Source: Caulobacteraceae bacterium
GTDB lineage: Bacteria; Pseudomonadota; Alphaproteobacteria; Caulobacterales; Aquidulcibacteraceae
Direction: 5' to 3'
Assembly: GCA_009773335.1 (NCBI GenBank)
Contig: WRPF01000003.1
Location: 26,596 to 90,595, forward strand
Length of the DNA: 64,000 nucleotides
Shown one piece after another: positions 1 through 8,851 of this stretch (positions within the stretch are counted from its first letter, which is position 1; every line of letters begins with the position of its first letter). The notes beneath the pieces are model-generated. The model was not told the origin of the DNA, searched no databases, and worked only from the letters and a program-made list of their open reading frames with translations. The position numbers were made by a program, and so were the translations under genes.

Positions 1-417
1 GGCGACGGGATTGCGCTCAATATAGCGCGCCGCCGCCGAAAGTTGGGAATCGTTGCGCAGATATCGATCAAAATAATCGGCGGCCCAAAATCGTCCGGAC
101 CTGCCAAGCCGCCTATTGAGTTTCGCCGCCGAGTAAGCCTTCCACGACCGCACAATGGCCCCAAGAGTCCAGTCTTCCAATGGCCCGATCAGAACGTGGA
201 CGTGATCAGGCATGACGCACCAGGCGTGCAGACGATACCGCTGATCCGAAAAATGCCGGATCGGTTCTTCTGCAGCGGCGGCGCAATCAGGATCAGTCAG
301 TACGTCGTCGGGCAGTTGCGCCGACGCGCGATACACCACGTGCTGGACGAGGCCCGCGCGGTCGCAATGCGGAATGTATCCGCGCGTTCGCCAACCCGGA
401 CGTGCAACAGTCGCCAT
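1..417 (-). CDS. REP-associated tyrosine transposase (RAYT, IS200-like Y1 family), 3' end cut by window edge
   Basis: About 139 residues are visible, reading leftward from an ATG at 417, with no stop before base 1. The motif MPDHVHVLI carries the HUH metal-binding pair of Y1 transposases. The earlier YIPHCDRAGLVQHVVYRA stretch is the usual N-terminal strand of the family, and DYFDRYLRND followed by YIERNPVA matches the region with the nucleophilic tyrosine. RAYTs are single-copy chromosomal HUH enzymes linked to REP hairpins rather than classical insertion sequences. A REP-like hairpin starts 42 bases upstream of this gene and a related pair lies at 3229-3302, which fits that biology. The start is the first in-frame ATG before the conserved strand. 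The family is certain; the natural C-terminus is not visible. Confidence 0.85.
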   Translation of the reverse strand, partial: MATVARPGWRTRGYIPHCDRAGLVQHVVYRASAQLPDDVLTDPDCAAAAEEPIRHFSDQRYRLHAWCVMPDHVHVLIGPLEDWTLGAIVRSWKAYSAAKLNRRLGRSGRFWAADYFDRYLRNDSQLSAAARYIERNPVA

Positions 418-458
418 CGCCCGAAGAGAACATATGGCGAACCGTAGCGCAACAAGAT

Positions 459-503
459 GCGGGCCTGAAGGCCCGCGCTCCCGCCCGCGCTCCCGTCTAC
501 CGC
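459..503. repeat. REP-like hairpin with 12-bp tandem duplication
   Basis: Bases 459-476 form a 7-bp stem (gcgggcc / ggcccgc) with loop tgaa. The next 12 bases, cccgcgctcccg (472-483), are repeated exactly at 484-495, followed by tctaccg. The same hairpin with the tail gctcccgtctaccg recurs at 3229-3302. It lies between the RAYT gene and the end of the lipoprotein gene. I infer a REP element mobilised by the neighbouring RAYT. Confidence 0.65.
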
Positions 504-504
504 C

Positions 505-1176
505 TTACTTCTTCTGCTGGCCGCTCGGCTCCTGGCCCACGTCCACGCGGAAGCGCTTGCCGGCGCGGTTGAAGGCGATCTGCTCAGGCGTGAGCTCGAA
601 ACCGACGAGGATCTCGAAGTTGGCGCCCGAGACCGTGTCGTTGGCGCGCGGGATCACGATGCGCCGCACGGTATCGGTTCCGGCCATGCGGTCCTCGCCG
701 CGCGGGAAGTTCACCGTGATGTCGAAGTACTGCTTCTCGATCGGCGCCATGTTCGCCCGCGTCACGGCCACCCAGTAGCGATAGGTGCGGCTGTCCTCTT
801 CCGCCGCCGGGCCCTTGCCGAAGGCCAGGTCGATATCGAGGCTCATCTCGATGGGGTTGGAGCCGGTGTAGCGGCACAGGCCGCGCACGCCGCGCATCTC
901 GCCGGTGTAGGCGACGTTGGCGAACCGTTCCTCGCCGCCCTTGAACTCCACCAGCCGCGAGGCGTCATAGAGCACGCCCAGCAGCGGGCACGGACCGGCG
1001 TTCGCCTCGTTGGCGTCCGCGCCGAATATGCGGGCCAGCCGGCCCGGCTGTTCGGTGGGCGCCGCCTGACCGGCCACGGGCGGACCTTCCGCACTCGCGT
1101 CCCGTTCATCCTTGCCCGAGGCGCAGGCGGCGAGTGGCAGCGCGAGCGCGGCGAGGAAGAGATGGCTGAGCTTCAT
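505..1176 (-). CDS. hypothetical lipoprotein
   Basis: A 223-residue protein with a lipoprotein signal: a short basic N-terminus, a hydrophobic stretch and the lipobox LAAC at about residues 16-19, then a charged flexible linker rich in Asp, Glu and Ala. The mature part (residues 55-215) looks like a compact beta-rich domain with no catalytic motif that I recognise; two cysteines near residues 63 and 101 could pair. The start ATG is preceded by an AAGGGG ribosome-binding site. It is divergent from ispH, sharing a 103-base intergenic region. I do not recognise a named family. It is most likely an envelope protein anchored to the outer membrane. Confidence 0.7.
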   Translation of the reverse strand: MKLSHLFLAALALPLAACASGKDERDASAEGPPVAGQAAPTEQPGRLARIFGADANEANAGPCPLLGVLYDASRLVEFKGGEERFANVAYTGEMRGVRGLCRYTGSNPIEMSLDIDLAFGKGPAAEEDSRTYRYWVAVTRANMAPIEKQYFDITVNFPRGEDRMAGTDTVRRIVIPRANDTVSGANFEILVGFELTPEQIAFNRAGKRFRVDVGQEPSGQQKK

Positions 1177-1279
1177 GGAGACCCCTTCATGCGCCGCTCA
1201 AATGCCGCGCCGCGAAACCGGAGGGCGTGATACAAGCCGTCGAAGGCGCCCGCAACAAGGCGCCGCCGTAAGGTTCCCG

Positions 1280-2254
1280 ATGCCGCCAGAGCCGATGCCC
1301 GAGACGTCCCCGCGATTGCCCCTCACCGTCCTCCTCGCCGCCCCCCGCGGCTTCTGCGCCGGGGTCGACCGGGCGATCCAGATCGTGGAGCGGACACTGG
1401 GGAAATGGGGCGCGCCGGTCTATGTGCGCCATGAGATCGTCCACAACCGCCACGTGGTGGAGCGGCTCGAACGGCTGGGCGCGGTGTTCGTGGAAGAACT
1501 GGATCAGGTCCCGCCGGACCGCCCGGTGGTGTTCTCCGCGCACGGCGTGCCGAAATCGGTGCCGGCGGAGGCCGAACGCCGCCAGATGCTCTACCTCGAC
1601 GCCACCTGCCCGCTCGTTTCCAAGGTCCACGTCGAATCGGAGCGGCTCCACGCCGCCGGCCGCGAGATCGTCCTGATCGGCCACGCGGGCCACCCCGAGG
1701 TGATCGGCACGATGGGCCAGCTGCCGGAGGGCGCGATCACGCTGCTGGAGACGCTGGCCGACGCGCAGGCCTTCGTCCCCCGCGATCCCGCCAACCTCGC
1801 CTTCGTCACCCAGACGACGCTCTCGGTGGACGACACGGCGGAGATGGTCGCAGCCCTGCAGGCGCGCTTCCCGACCATCGCCGCGCCGCACAAGGAAGAC
1901 ATCTGCTACGCGACCACCAACCGCCAGGAGGCGGTGAAGGCGCTGGCGCGCGACAGCGACGTGGTGCTGGTGATCGGCTCGACGAAATCATCGAACTCGG
2001 TGCGGCTTGCGGAGGTGGCGCGGCGTGCGGGGGCGCGCGCGGCGTATCTCATCAATTCGGCGGACGATCTCGACTGGGCGTGGCTCGACGGCGCACGCAC
2101 GGTGGGCGTGACAGCGGGCGCGAGCGCGCCGGAAGATCTGGTGGAAGCGCTGATCGCCGCATTGTGCGCGCGCTTCGACGCGCGGGTGGAGGAAGTGACG
2201 GTGTCGAAGGAGGATGTGGTGTTCAAGCTGCCGCGCGTGCTCGCGGATGCGTGA
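1280..2254 (+). CDS. ispH: 4-hydroxy-3-methylbut-2-enyl diphosphate reductase (IspH)
   Basis: The last enzyme of the MEP isoprenoid pathway, reducing HMBPP to IPP and DMAPP with a [4Fe-4S] cluster. With the start at 1280 the protein is 324 residues, normal for IspH. The three cluster cysteines are at about 26 (GFCAGVDRA), 110 (DATCPL) and 209 (ICYATTNRQ); the TTNRQ motif holds the conserved acid/amide pocket. The frame stays open upstream to 1112, but that part is low-complexity and shadows the divergent lipoprotein promoter. An ATG at 1280 (AAGG seven bases upstream) or at 1295 is the likely start. This is a housekeeping gene on the core-genome side of the window. Confidence 0.95.
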   Translation: MPPEPMPETSPRLPLTVLLAAPRGFCAGVDRAIQIVERTLGKWGAPVYVRHEIVHNRHVVERLERLGAVFVEELDQVPPDRPVVFSAHGVPKSVPAEAERRQMLYLDATCPLVSKVHVESERLHAAGREIVLIGHAGHPEVIGTMGQLPEGAITLLETLADAQAFVPRDPANLAFVTQTTLSVDDTAEMVAALQARFPTIAAPHKEDICYATTNRQEAVKALARDSDVVLVIGSTKSSNSVRLAEVARRAGARAAYLINSADDLDWAWLDGARTVGVTAGASAPEDLVEALIAALCARFDARVEEVTVSKEDVVFKLPRVLADA

Positions 2255-2274
2255 GTGTTTGGATCTCGCGCTCC

Positions 2275-2374
2275 GTCATTCCGGCCGAAGCGAAGCGGAG
2301 AGCCGGAACCCAGGGGACCGGGCGCGCTTGAACGCCTGGGTTCCGGGTTCGGCCTCCGGCCGCCCCGGAATGAC
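2275..2374. repeat. 100-bp imperfect inverted-repeat intergenic element
   Basis: The left end gtcattccggccgaagcg and right end ggccgccccggaatgac are inverted copies, and the inner arms gccggaacccagg / cctgggttccgg also pair, so the element folds into one long hairpin. Elements of this type (starting GTCATTCCGG) are common between genes in alphaproteobacteria. It lies between ispH and the kinase, and could act as a terminator or an mRNA-stability element. Confidence 0.7.
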
Positions 2375-2386
2375 TGAAAGTTGGAA

Positions 2387-3214
2387 ATGACTTTGCCCGC
2401 GTATTCCACCGCCGCCGAGATCGCGACGCTGATCGACATGGTCTCGCGCGAGCTCATCCTTGAACTCAAGCGCCCCGTGCGGATCGCGGTGTCGGGCGCG
2501 CAGGGCTGCGGCAAGACCACCGCGTGCAAGGCGTTCGCGGCGGGCAATCCGCGCGTGGCGCATTTCTCGCTCGACGACATCTATCTCGCCACGGCCGAAC
2601 GCAAGGCGCTCGCGGCGAACGTCTCGCCGCTGTTCAAGGTGCGCGGGCCGCCGGGGTCGCACGATCTGGAGCTCGGCAAACGCACGCTGGTGAAACTCAA
2701 GGACGCGCGCGCGCAGGACATGACGCCGCTGCCGCGCTTCGACAAGCTCGAAGACCGCCGCGTGCCGGCGAACGAATGGCCGGTGTTCAAGGGCACCGCG
2801 AACGTGGTGCTGGTGGACGGCTGGTGCATGGGCGCGACGCCGGAGCCCGCCGAAACGCTCGAAATGCCGGTCAACGATCTCGAGCTCGACGAGGACGAAA
2901 ACGGCGCATGGCGCGCCTACGCCAACGCGCAGCTGGAAGGCGCCTACGCCGATTTCTTCGGCCGCTTCGATCTCTTCATCACCATCCAGGCCCCGTCCTT
3001 CGACGTCGTGCCGCAGTGGCGGCTTGAACAGGAGGCGACGCTGCGCAAGCTTACCATCGACGCCGTGCCGCCGGAGGTGAAGATCAACATCGCCCGCTTC
3101 GTGCAGTACTACGAGCGCATCACGCGCCACATGCTCGCCGGTGGACGGCGCGCGGAGTGGGTCGTGCGGCTGGGCGAGGATCGCACGATACTCGGGATCG
3201 ATGGGCCGTCGTGA
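2387..3214 (+). CDS. P-loop kinase of the D-glycerate 3-kinase family
   Basis: A 275-residue kinase with a clear Walker A at residues 37-45 (GAQGCGKTT). The SLDDIYLA motif follows, then LFKVRGPPGSHDLELG, the substrate-side signature of the GLYK-type D-glycerate 3-kinases (glycerate plus ATP to 3-phosphoglycerate), which are relatives of uridine and phosphoribulo-kinases. LVDGWCMG is a Walker B-like strand. A TTG codon lies two codons before the chosen ATG and could also serve as start. Glycerate kinase is the best call by motif; the substrate has not been shown for this subgroup. It sits between two hairpin elements and ahead of thrB. Confidence 0.75.
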   Translation: MTLPAYSTAAEIATLIDMVSRELILELKRPVRIAVSGAQGCGKTTACKAFAAGNPRVAHFSLDDIYLATAERKALAANVSPLFKVRGPPGSHDLELGKRTLVKLKDARAQDMTPLPRFDKLEDRRVPANEWPVFKGTANVVLVDGWCMGATPEPAETLEMPVNDLELDEDENGAWRAYANAQLEGAYADFFGRFDLFITIQAPSFDVVPQWRLEQEATLRKLTIDAVPPEVKINIARFVQYYERITRHMLAGGRRAEWVVRLGEDRTILGIDGPS

Positions 3215-3228
3215 CACGCGCGACAGAA

Positions 3229-3302
3229 GGGAGCGCGGGCCTTCAGGCCCGCAAACTTTCCCGCGACCTGGCGCGCCTGAAGGCGCGCGCTCCCGTCTAC
3301 CG
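3229..3302. repeat. paired REP-like hairpins in inverted orientation (BIME-like)
   Basis: Hairpin one at 3235-3252 is gcgggcc-ttca-ggcccgc. Hairpin two at 3271-3288 is gcgcgcc-tgaa-ggcgcgc, followed by gctcccgtctaccg. The flanks gggagcgc (3229) and gcgctccc (3288-3295) are inverted copies, so this is a head-to-head pair of the element seen at 459-503. It lies between the kinase and thrB, in the classic position of a bacterial interspersed mosaic element. Confidence 0.65.
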
Positions 3303-3336
3303 TGACGAAACCAAACGAAGCGCATAATCTTCCGCC

Positions 3337-4296
3337 ATGGCCGTCTACACCGATCTCTCCGACGAAGACCTCGCGGGCCTCATCGCCGCCTACGACCTCG
3401 GCCAGCCGCTGGCGCTGAAGGGCATTGCGGAGGGCGTGGAGAATTCGAACTTCCTGCTGGAGACCGAAGCCGGGCGGTTCATTCTCACCATCTTTGAAAA
3501 ACGCACGAAGCGCGCGGACCTGCCGTTCTTCATGGACGTGATGGAGCGGCTCGCAGCCAAGGGCGTGCCGGCGCCGCGCCCCATGCGCACGCGCGCGGGC
3601 GGGCTGCTGAGCGACGTCCACGGCAAGGCGTGCGCGATCATCACGTTTCTCACCGGCGTGTCGCCGAAACGACCCAACGCCGCGCAATGCCGCGCCATCG
3701 GCGTGAAGCTCGCGGAGATGCACGTGGCGCTGGCGGATTTTCCCGGCGCGCGTGCGAACGCGTTGTCGATCGATGCGTGGGGTCCGCTGATCTGGCCGCG
3801 TCGCGCGCTGGCGGGGGAGTTACGGCCCGGACTCGCGGACGCTGTGGAGGCCGACCTCGCCGTCGTGCAAAAGTCCTGGCCGCACGGCTTGCCGCAAGGC
3901 GTCATCCACGCCGATCTCTTTCCCGACAACACGCTCTTCCTCGGCGACGAGGCCAAGGGCCTGATCGATTTCTATTTCGCCTGCACCGACGCGCTCGCCT
4001 ACGATCTCGCCGTGTGCCTCAACGCCTGGTGTTTCGAGCCGCGCGGCGCGTTCAACCTCACCAAAGGCCAGGCGCTGATCGGCGGTTACGAGGGCGTGCG
4101 CAAGCTATCCGCCGATGAACGCGAAGCACTTCCCCTGCTCGCGCGCGGGGCGGCCTTGCGCTTCTTCGCCACGCGCCTCGCCGACTGGGCCGAAACCCCG
4201 CCCGGCGCGCTCGTGCGCCCGAAGGACCCGCTGGAATATGCCGACAAGCTCGGCTTCCATCGCAGTGCGAAGGGGGTTGGGGATTATGGGGGGTGA
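3337..4296 (+). CDS. thrB: homoserine kinase (ThrB, APH-like type)
   Basis: Phosphorylates homoserine in threonine synthesis. The 319 residues match the proteobacterial type that belongs to the aminoglycoside-phosphotransferase fold rather than the GHMP fold. The opening VYTDLSDEDLAGLIAAYDLG and the ENSNFLLET strand are typical. VIHADLFPDN is the catalytic Brenner motif (about residue 190) and GLIDFYFAC the metal-binding DFG-equivalent. The length is normal. An ATG start lies shortly after the REP pair. thrB close to rnhA is a frequent alphaproteobacterial neighbourhood. Confidence 0.93.
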   Translation: MAVYTDLSDEDLAGLIAAYDLGQPLALKGIAEGVENSNFLLETEAGRFILTIFEKRTKRADLPFFMDVMERLAAKGVPAPRPMRTRAGGLLSDVHGKACAIITFLTGVSPKRPNAAQCRAIGVKLAEMHVALADFPGARANALSIDAWGPLIWPRRALAGELRPGLADAVEADLAVVQKSWPHGLPQGVIHADLFPDNTLFLGDEAKGLIDFYFACTDALAYDLAVCLNAWCFEPRGAFNLTKGQALIGGYEGVRKLSADEREALPLLARGAALRFFATRLADWAETPPGALVRPKDPLEYADKLGFHRSAKGVGDYGG

Positions 4297-4341
4297 GGCA
4301 GCCCTGCACGCCCGCCGCCCTGATCGCGATGTGCGCGAGTA

Positions 4342-4433
4342 GGACCGCCGGCGCCCTCGCCGGCAAAGTGGATCGCCGGGGAAGGACTGACGCCCGTTTA
4401 AGCACCGCATGCCGGCGAGGGCGCCGGCGGTCC
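4342..4433. repeat. perfect 23-bp inverted repeat between convergent genes
   Basis: The arm at 4342-4364 is the exact reverse complement of 4411-4433, with a 46-base spacer. Each arm also contains its own hairpin (gccggcg-ccct-cgccggc). It lies between the converging thrB and the DUF1343 gene, so it can form a bidirectional terminator-like cruciform or a REP-type pair. Its sequence differs from the 459 and 3229 elements. Confidence 0.75.
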
Positions 4434-4452
4434 CAATCTCGAACTCCTGCGC

Positions 4453-5655
4453 TCAATAGAGCAGATACTTCCGCCGCTCGTTCACCCACGCCTGCTCGTC
4501 CCGCACGGTGATGGCGTCGAGATCGTCCGCCGTCGACGCCGGATCATCCACCCACTCGCGCAAGAGCGGGCTTCCGTTGATCACGTCGATGGCGAGTTTG
4601 CCGATCTCGTACTCGTAGGGAAAATCGCGCCAGAGATCGTAGGCGGGATAGAGCCGCCGGATCGCCTTGAAGCCGAGCGCCTGCACGCGCCACGGCTTGA
4701 ATGCTTCGTGGTCGTAGCTTCCGTCTTCCACGTGGATCTGCACGCCGCTGCACAGTTGCTTCACATGCTTGTGGAAGGTGGGCTCGAACCAGCAGTCGCG
4801 CAGGCGGCACCCTTGAAGCCATTGCGGCGCGAACGCGCGCATTTCGGCAATCACCGCGCGCGCATCGATGTCCGGCGCGCCGAAGAGTTCAAGCGGCCGC
4901 GTCGTGCCGCGTCCTTCCGACAGCGTGGCGCCTTCGAGCATCACCGTGCCCGCATACGCGCGCGCCATGAACACGTTCGGCGCATTGGGGCTCGGGTTGA
5001 TCCAGGTGCGTTCGCCGAGCGGCCAGCCGTAGCCCGGCGCGTCGTCCGGCTTCCAGCCTTCCATCTCGATGACGCGGTATTTCACCTTCAGCTTGAAGTG
5101 ATCGATGAACCACAGGCCGAGTTCGCCGAGCGTGAGGCCATGACGCATCGGCATCGGCCCCGCGCCGACGAAGCTCTCCCACCCGCTGCGCAGCGTGAGC
5201 CCTTCCACGGGCCGCCCTGCAGGATTCGGCCTGTCGAGCACCCAGACTTCCTTGCCGTCCTTCGCCGCCGCTTCGAGCATGTAGAGCAGCGTCGTGATGA
5301 ACGTGTAGATGCGGCAGCCGAGATCCTGCATGTCGATCAGCACGACATCGAACGTGCCCATCATCTGGCCGGTGGGGCGCCTGCCCTCGCCGTAGAGTGA
5401 GAACACCGGCACGCCGTGGACCGGATCGGTGAAATCGGCGCTTTCCACCATGTTGTCCTGCTTGTCGCCGCGCATGCCGTGCTGCGGGCCGAACGCGGCG
5501 GTGACGCGGATGTCCTTGCACGCCGACAGCGCATCGAGCGCGTGCGTGAGATCTTCCGTGACGGACGCCGGATGCGCGAGCAGCGCCACGCGCTTGCCGG
5601 CGAGCGGCGCACGCAGGGCGGGATCGGCGAGGAGACGGTCGAGGCCGAATTTCAT
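4453..5655 (-). CDS. DUF1343 / NamZ-family exo-beta-N-acetylmuramidase homologue
   Basis: About 400 residues across the whole DUF1343 domain. Signatures are VALLAHPASV near residue 25, FGPQHGMRGDKQDNM near 55-69, PVFSLYGEGRRPTG, DVVLIDMQDLGCRIYTF and LDRPNPAGR. The founding member, NamZ of Bacillus, releases MurNAc from cell-wall fragments. Here the residue before the conserved HG is Gln (PQHG), where the characterised enzyme has its catalytic Glu, so activity may differ. There is no obvious signal peptide. The start ATG overlaps the stop of the DOMON-like gene (ATGA), giving tight coupling. The frame is open upstream through the neighbour in another register, which is not coding here. Confidence 0.85.
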   Translation of the reverse strand: MKFGLDRLLADPALRAPLAGKRVALLAHPASVTEDLTHALDALSACKDIRVTAAFGPQHGMRGDKQDNMVESADFTDPVHGVPVFSLYGEGRRPTGQMMGTFDVVLIDMQDLGCRIYTFITTLLYMLEAAAKDGKEVWVLDRPNPAGRPVEGLTLRSGWESFVGAGPMPMRHGLTLGELGLWFIDHFKLKVKYRVIEMEGWKPDDAPGYGWPLGERTWINPSPNAPNVFMARAYAGTVMLEGATLSEGRGTTRPLELFGAPDIDARAVIAEMRAFAPQWLQGCRLRDCWFEPTFHKHVKQLCSGVQIHVEDGSYDHEAFKPWRVQALGFKAIRRLYPAYDLWRDFPYEYEIGKLAIDVINGSPLLREWVDDPASTADDLDAITVRDEQAWVNERRKYLLY

Positions 5656-6182
5656 GTGAGGTCCGTTGCAGTGAGATCGATGGCGAAACCATCGGCGTGG
5701 TGGAAATCCGGCCGCCCCGGCGGATGCGCGAGCGCCCAGTAGGAGATGTTGCCGTCCGCTTCCTCGATCACCGCCGTGAGGCCGATGCGACCGGTCATGT
5801 CGTCCGGCATGTCGAGTTCGACGGCGAGTTCGAGGCGGTCTTCCGTCGCGCGCACCTCGATGCGCGGCGGACCAAAACCCTCCGCGTTGCGCATCCCGGC
5901 GCGGTAACGGTCGAAGCTGTAGGCCGCCCACTGCATCGACGGCGCGAAATTGAACTCGTGGTAGCCGGCGCTGTCGCTGACGAACGCCTCGAAGCAGGTG
6001 TGCCGCCACAGCTCGTCAGCGCGCGCGGACGCGGACCGTTCCGGCAGTCGCAGCGCGTTGATCTCGCCACGCACCACATAGCGCAGCGCCAGCACGCCCG
6101 CGCGCGGCCGCGCAACCTCCACGTCGATCCCCGCCACGCCTGCGCAGCGGCCATCCGGGTGCAGTTTCAACGCGTGCCGCAT
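5652..6182 (-). CDS. DOMON-like type 9 carbohydrate-binding protein
   Basis: 176 residues with the fold signatures of the DOMON-like CBM9 family found beside DUF1343 genes: GVLALRYVVRGEI, LWRHTCFEAFV (near residue 65), YHEFNFAPSMQWAAYSFDRY and a C-terminal NISYWALAHPPGRPDFHH. It probably binds a sugar or haem-like ligand; its partner role with the muramidase homologue is inferred from the ATGA overlap and shared promoter. The start at 6182 follows AGGAAGAG. An earlier in-frame start at 6203 is possible but would extend into the promoter. Confidence 0.8.
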   Translation of the reverse strand: MRHALKLHPDGRCAGVAGIDVEVARPRAGVLALRYVVRGEINALRLPERSASARADELWRHTCFEAFVSDSAGYHEFNFAPSMQWAAYSFDRYRAGMRNAEGFGPPRIEVRATEDRLELAVELDMPDDMTGRIGLTAVIEEADGNISYWALAHPPGRPDFHHADGFAIDLTATDLT

Positions 6183-6300
6183 CGTCTCTTCCTGCCGGGG
6201 CAAGGCTTAAGATCGGGTACATTCCTCGCCTTCCCCGCGCCGCCGCGCAAACAGGCCCGCTCCGGACCGCCGGGGGCTTGCGCCGCCTCACCAATTGCCT

Positions 6301-6319
6301 ATTGTATACAGTATGCAAT
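6301..6319. promoter_or_regulatory. GntR-type operator overlapping the regulator's start codon
   Basis: ATTGTATAC-A-GTATGCAAT is a 19-base palindrome with one mismatch per arm. TTGTATAC-type half sites are typical of FCD-class GntR regulators. The right arm contains the ATG (6313) of the GntR gene, so binding would block its own expression. It is 118 bases from the divergent DOMON start. This suggests autoregulation and perhaps shared control of the muramidase operon. Confidence 0.65.
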
Positions 6320-6990
6320 TAGAGCCCATCTCTCGCGCCAATCTGAGCGACGCCGCCGAGGCCGCCATCCGCGCCATGATCGTCGACGGCCGCCTGCCCG
6401 CCGACCAGCGGCTGAACGAGGTCCATCTCGCCGAGCGCCTCGGCGTCAGCCGCACGCCGCTGCGCGAAGCGCTCAACCGGCTGGTCTCGGAGGGCGCCGT
6501 GGAGGCCCGGCCGCGCCGCGGCTACTTCGTGAAGCCGCTGACGCTGGCGGAGTTCGACCAGCTCTACGACATCCGCCCGATCCTCGATCCTGCGGCCCTG
6601 CGGCTCGCAGGGTTGCCCGACGCACGGCGGCTCGACCGGCTGGAAAAGCTCAACCGCGCCTTCGCCGACGCGCGCACGCCCGAGGACGCCATCGCGCAGG
6701 ACGACGCGTGGCACATGGAGCTGATCGCCGCCTGCCCGAACACGGTGCTGATTGATCTGATCGCGTCCTTCTGCCTGCGCACGCGCCGCTACGAACTGGC
6801 GCTGATGCGCGAAAAGGCGCTCGTCGCCCGCGCGCGCGACGATCACGACGACATCCTCAAGGCGTTGCGCAGCGACGATCTCGACGCCGCGTGCCTGGCG
6901 CTCGAACACAACATGCGCAGCGGCAAGGCGGCGATCGTCGACTGGCTGCGAACGCGCGCGACAGGCGCAACGAAGGCCAAGAGATCATGA
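6313..6990 (+). CDS. GntR family transcriptional regulator, FCD subclass
   Basis: 225 residues. The N-terminal winged helix is clear: LNEVHLAERLGVSRTPLREA (recognition helix near residues 36-55) and EARPRRGYFVKPLT. An all-helical FCD ligand-binding domain follows with D(X)3H-type metal residues (QDDAWHMELI near 135 and the C-terminal ALEHN). The ATG at 6313 lies inside a palindromic operator; a TTG at 6295 is the alternative. The stop overlaps the start of the downstream serine hydrolase (ATGA), so the two form an operon. The ligand is not known; the divergent muramidase gene suggests a cell-wall or carbohydrate signal. Confidence 0.9.
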   Translation: MQLEPISRANLSDAAEAAIRAMIVDGRLPADQRLNEVHLAERLGVSRTPLREALNRLVSEGAVEARPRRGYFVKPLTLAEFDQLYDIRPILDPAALRLAGLPDARRLDRLEKLNRAFADARTPEDAIAQDDAWHMELIAACPNTVLIDLIASFCLRTRRYELALMREKALVARARDDHDDILKALRSDDLDAACLALEHNMRSGKAAIVDWLRTRATGATKAKRS

Positions 6991-8783
6991 GACAGCAACT
7001 CGCAACGCTCGCGCTGCTGGCGTTCGCCCTGTGCGCAACGCCTGCCGTCGCGCAGGAAACGGCTGATGCGCTGCAGGGCTACTGGGTGAGCGATGTGACG
7101 ACGCCGCGTCCGCGCGGCGACCTCGTCGTGACGCAGGACAGCCATGCATGGCGCGCGCGCTTCGGCGACGCCGCAGGCGATGCGTCACTGAATGCCGGAG
7201 AGCTCCGGCTCCGCTTTCCCCGCGGCCTCGGCGCCTTTCGCGGCGCGCTGTCGCGTGACCGGCGCAGGCTCGACGGATTCTGGATCCAGGACGGCGATCA
7301 GGGACAGCCGCTCGCCATGCCGCTTTCCCTGCATCGCGACAAGCATGGCGCCTGGCGCGCGACGGTCGCGCCGCTCGATCCGCGCTTCACGCTCTACCTG
7401 CGCATCTTCAGGCGCGACGACGGCGTGCTGATCGGCGCCTTCCGCAACCCGCAGCGCAACACGCGCGGCGGCGGCTCGCGACTCTTCGTGGAGCGCGAGG
7501 GCGCGACTGTGCGCTTTCTGGAAAACAAGGACGGCCTGTCCGGCATCATCCATCAGGCGACCTTCATCCCGGCCCCCGATCGCATCCGCATGCTGTGGCG
7601 CGAAACCGGCGAAACGATCGACCTTGTAAGGCAACCGCCGGAAAAGGCGCCCGGTTATTTTCCGCGTCCGTCCGGCGCCCCGCCCTACCTGTACACGCGC
7701 CCGCAAGAGACCGGCGACGGCTGGCGCACCGCCCGCGCAGGCAGCGTCGGTTTCGACGAGACGGCGCTCGCCGGCGTCGCGCAGCATATCGCCGCGTCCG
7801 ATCCCGCCGTTCGCCAGCCTGCGCTGATCCATTCCCTGCTCGTCGCGCGACGCGGGCGCCTCGTGCTCGACGAATATTTCTTCGGCCACGACGGCAACAC
7901 GCTGCATGACCTGCGCTCGGCGGGAAAGACATTTGCATCCGTCATGCTCGGCGCGGCGATGCAGAGCGGCGTCGCTATTTCGCCAGACACATCCGTCGCC
8001 TCGCTGATGCACTCCCGCGCGCCGTTCGCGAACCCCTCTCCCGCGAAGGATCGCATCACGCTGGCGCACCTGATGACCCATGCCTCCGGCCTTGCATGCA
8101 ACGACAATGACGAAGCCTCGCCCGGCGGCGAGGACACGATGCAGTCGCAGACGGCCCAGCCAGACTGGTGGAAATACACGCTCGACCTGCCGATGCAGAA
8201 CGAGCCCGGCGCGCGCTACGCCTATTGCTCGGGGGGCATGAATCTCGTCGGCGGCGCGCTGACCGCCGCAACCGGCGCCTGGCTGCCAGCATTGTTCGAC
8301 CGCACCGTCGCGCGGCCGCTCCAGTTCGGCCCCTATGCCTGGAACCTCGCCCCGGACGGCGAAGGCTATCTCGGCGGCGGGTCGCGCCTGCGCCCGCGCG
8401 ATCTCCTGAAGATCGGCCAGATGTATCTCGACGGCGGCGTCTGGCGGGGCCGCAGGATCGTGAGCAAGGCGTGGGTCGCGCGCTCGACGGCGCCGATCGT
8501 GACGATCAACGAACAGACCACGGGGCTCGACACCGAAACGCTGCACAACACCTATTTCGGCGGCGCGGACGGCTACGCGTGGCACACGTTCGACGTGACC
8601 GTCGGCGGGCGCACGTATCGCGAGTACGAGGCGGCGGGCAACGGCGGACAGATCCTCGCCGTCGTTCCGGAACTTGAGCTTGCAGTAGTGCTGACCGGCG
8701 GGAACTACAATCAGGGCTTCATCTGGGGCCGCTGGCGCGACGAGATCGTCGGCGGCGCGATCATCGCAGCGATCAGGGACTGA
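6987..8783 (+). CDS. secreted serine hydrolase (class C beta-lactamase fold) with N-terminal extension
   Basis: 598 residues. A signal peptide (cleavage after AVA, about residue 23) is followed by a beta-rich N-terminal domain (about 25-220) and then a beta-lactamase/esterase domain. The catalytic SxxK is SAGK in [13 protein letters not shown] (near residue 313) and the second motif is YCS. The C-terminal part has the typical YGGG/HTFDVT and GNGGQ strands. Class C-like family members include D-aminopeptidases, esterases and penicillin-binding proteins; the substrate cannot be told. ATGA overlap with the GntR gene makes it the likely direct target of that regulator. Confidence 0.85.
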   Translation: MRQQLATLALLAFALCATPAVAQETADALQGYWVSDVTTPRPRGDLVVTQDSHAWRARFGDAAGDASLNAGELRLRFPRGLGAFRGALSRDRRRLDGFWIQDGDQGQPLAMPLSLHRDKHGAWRATVAPLDPRFTLYLRIFRRDDGVLIGAFRNPQRNTRGGGSRLFVEREGATVRFLENKDGLSGIIHQATFIPAPDRIRMLWRETGETIDLVRQPPEKAPGYFPRPSGAPPYLYTRPQETGDGWRTARAGSVGFDETALAGVAQHIAASDPAVRQPALIHSLLVARRGRLVLDEYFFGHDGNTLHDLRSAGKTFASVMLGAAMQSGVAISPDTSVASLMHSRAPFANPSPAKDRITLAHLMTHASGLACNDNDEASPGGEDTMQSQTAQPDWWKYTLDLPMQNEPGARYAYCSGGMNLVGGALTAATGAWLPALFDRTVARPLQFGPYAWNLAPDGEGYLGGGSRLRPRDLLKIGQMYLDGGVWRGRRIVSKAWVARSTAPIVTINEQTTGLDTETLHNTYFGGADGYAWHTFDVTVGGRTYREYEAAGNGGQILAVVPELELAVVLTGGNYNQGFIWGRWRDEIVGGAIIAAIRD

Positions 8784-8851
8784 GCGGCGCGCCCTCTTTT
8801 ACCCGGCCGCCCCCTTTTCAGGGCGACACCGCCCTGCGCTATACGCGGTCC

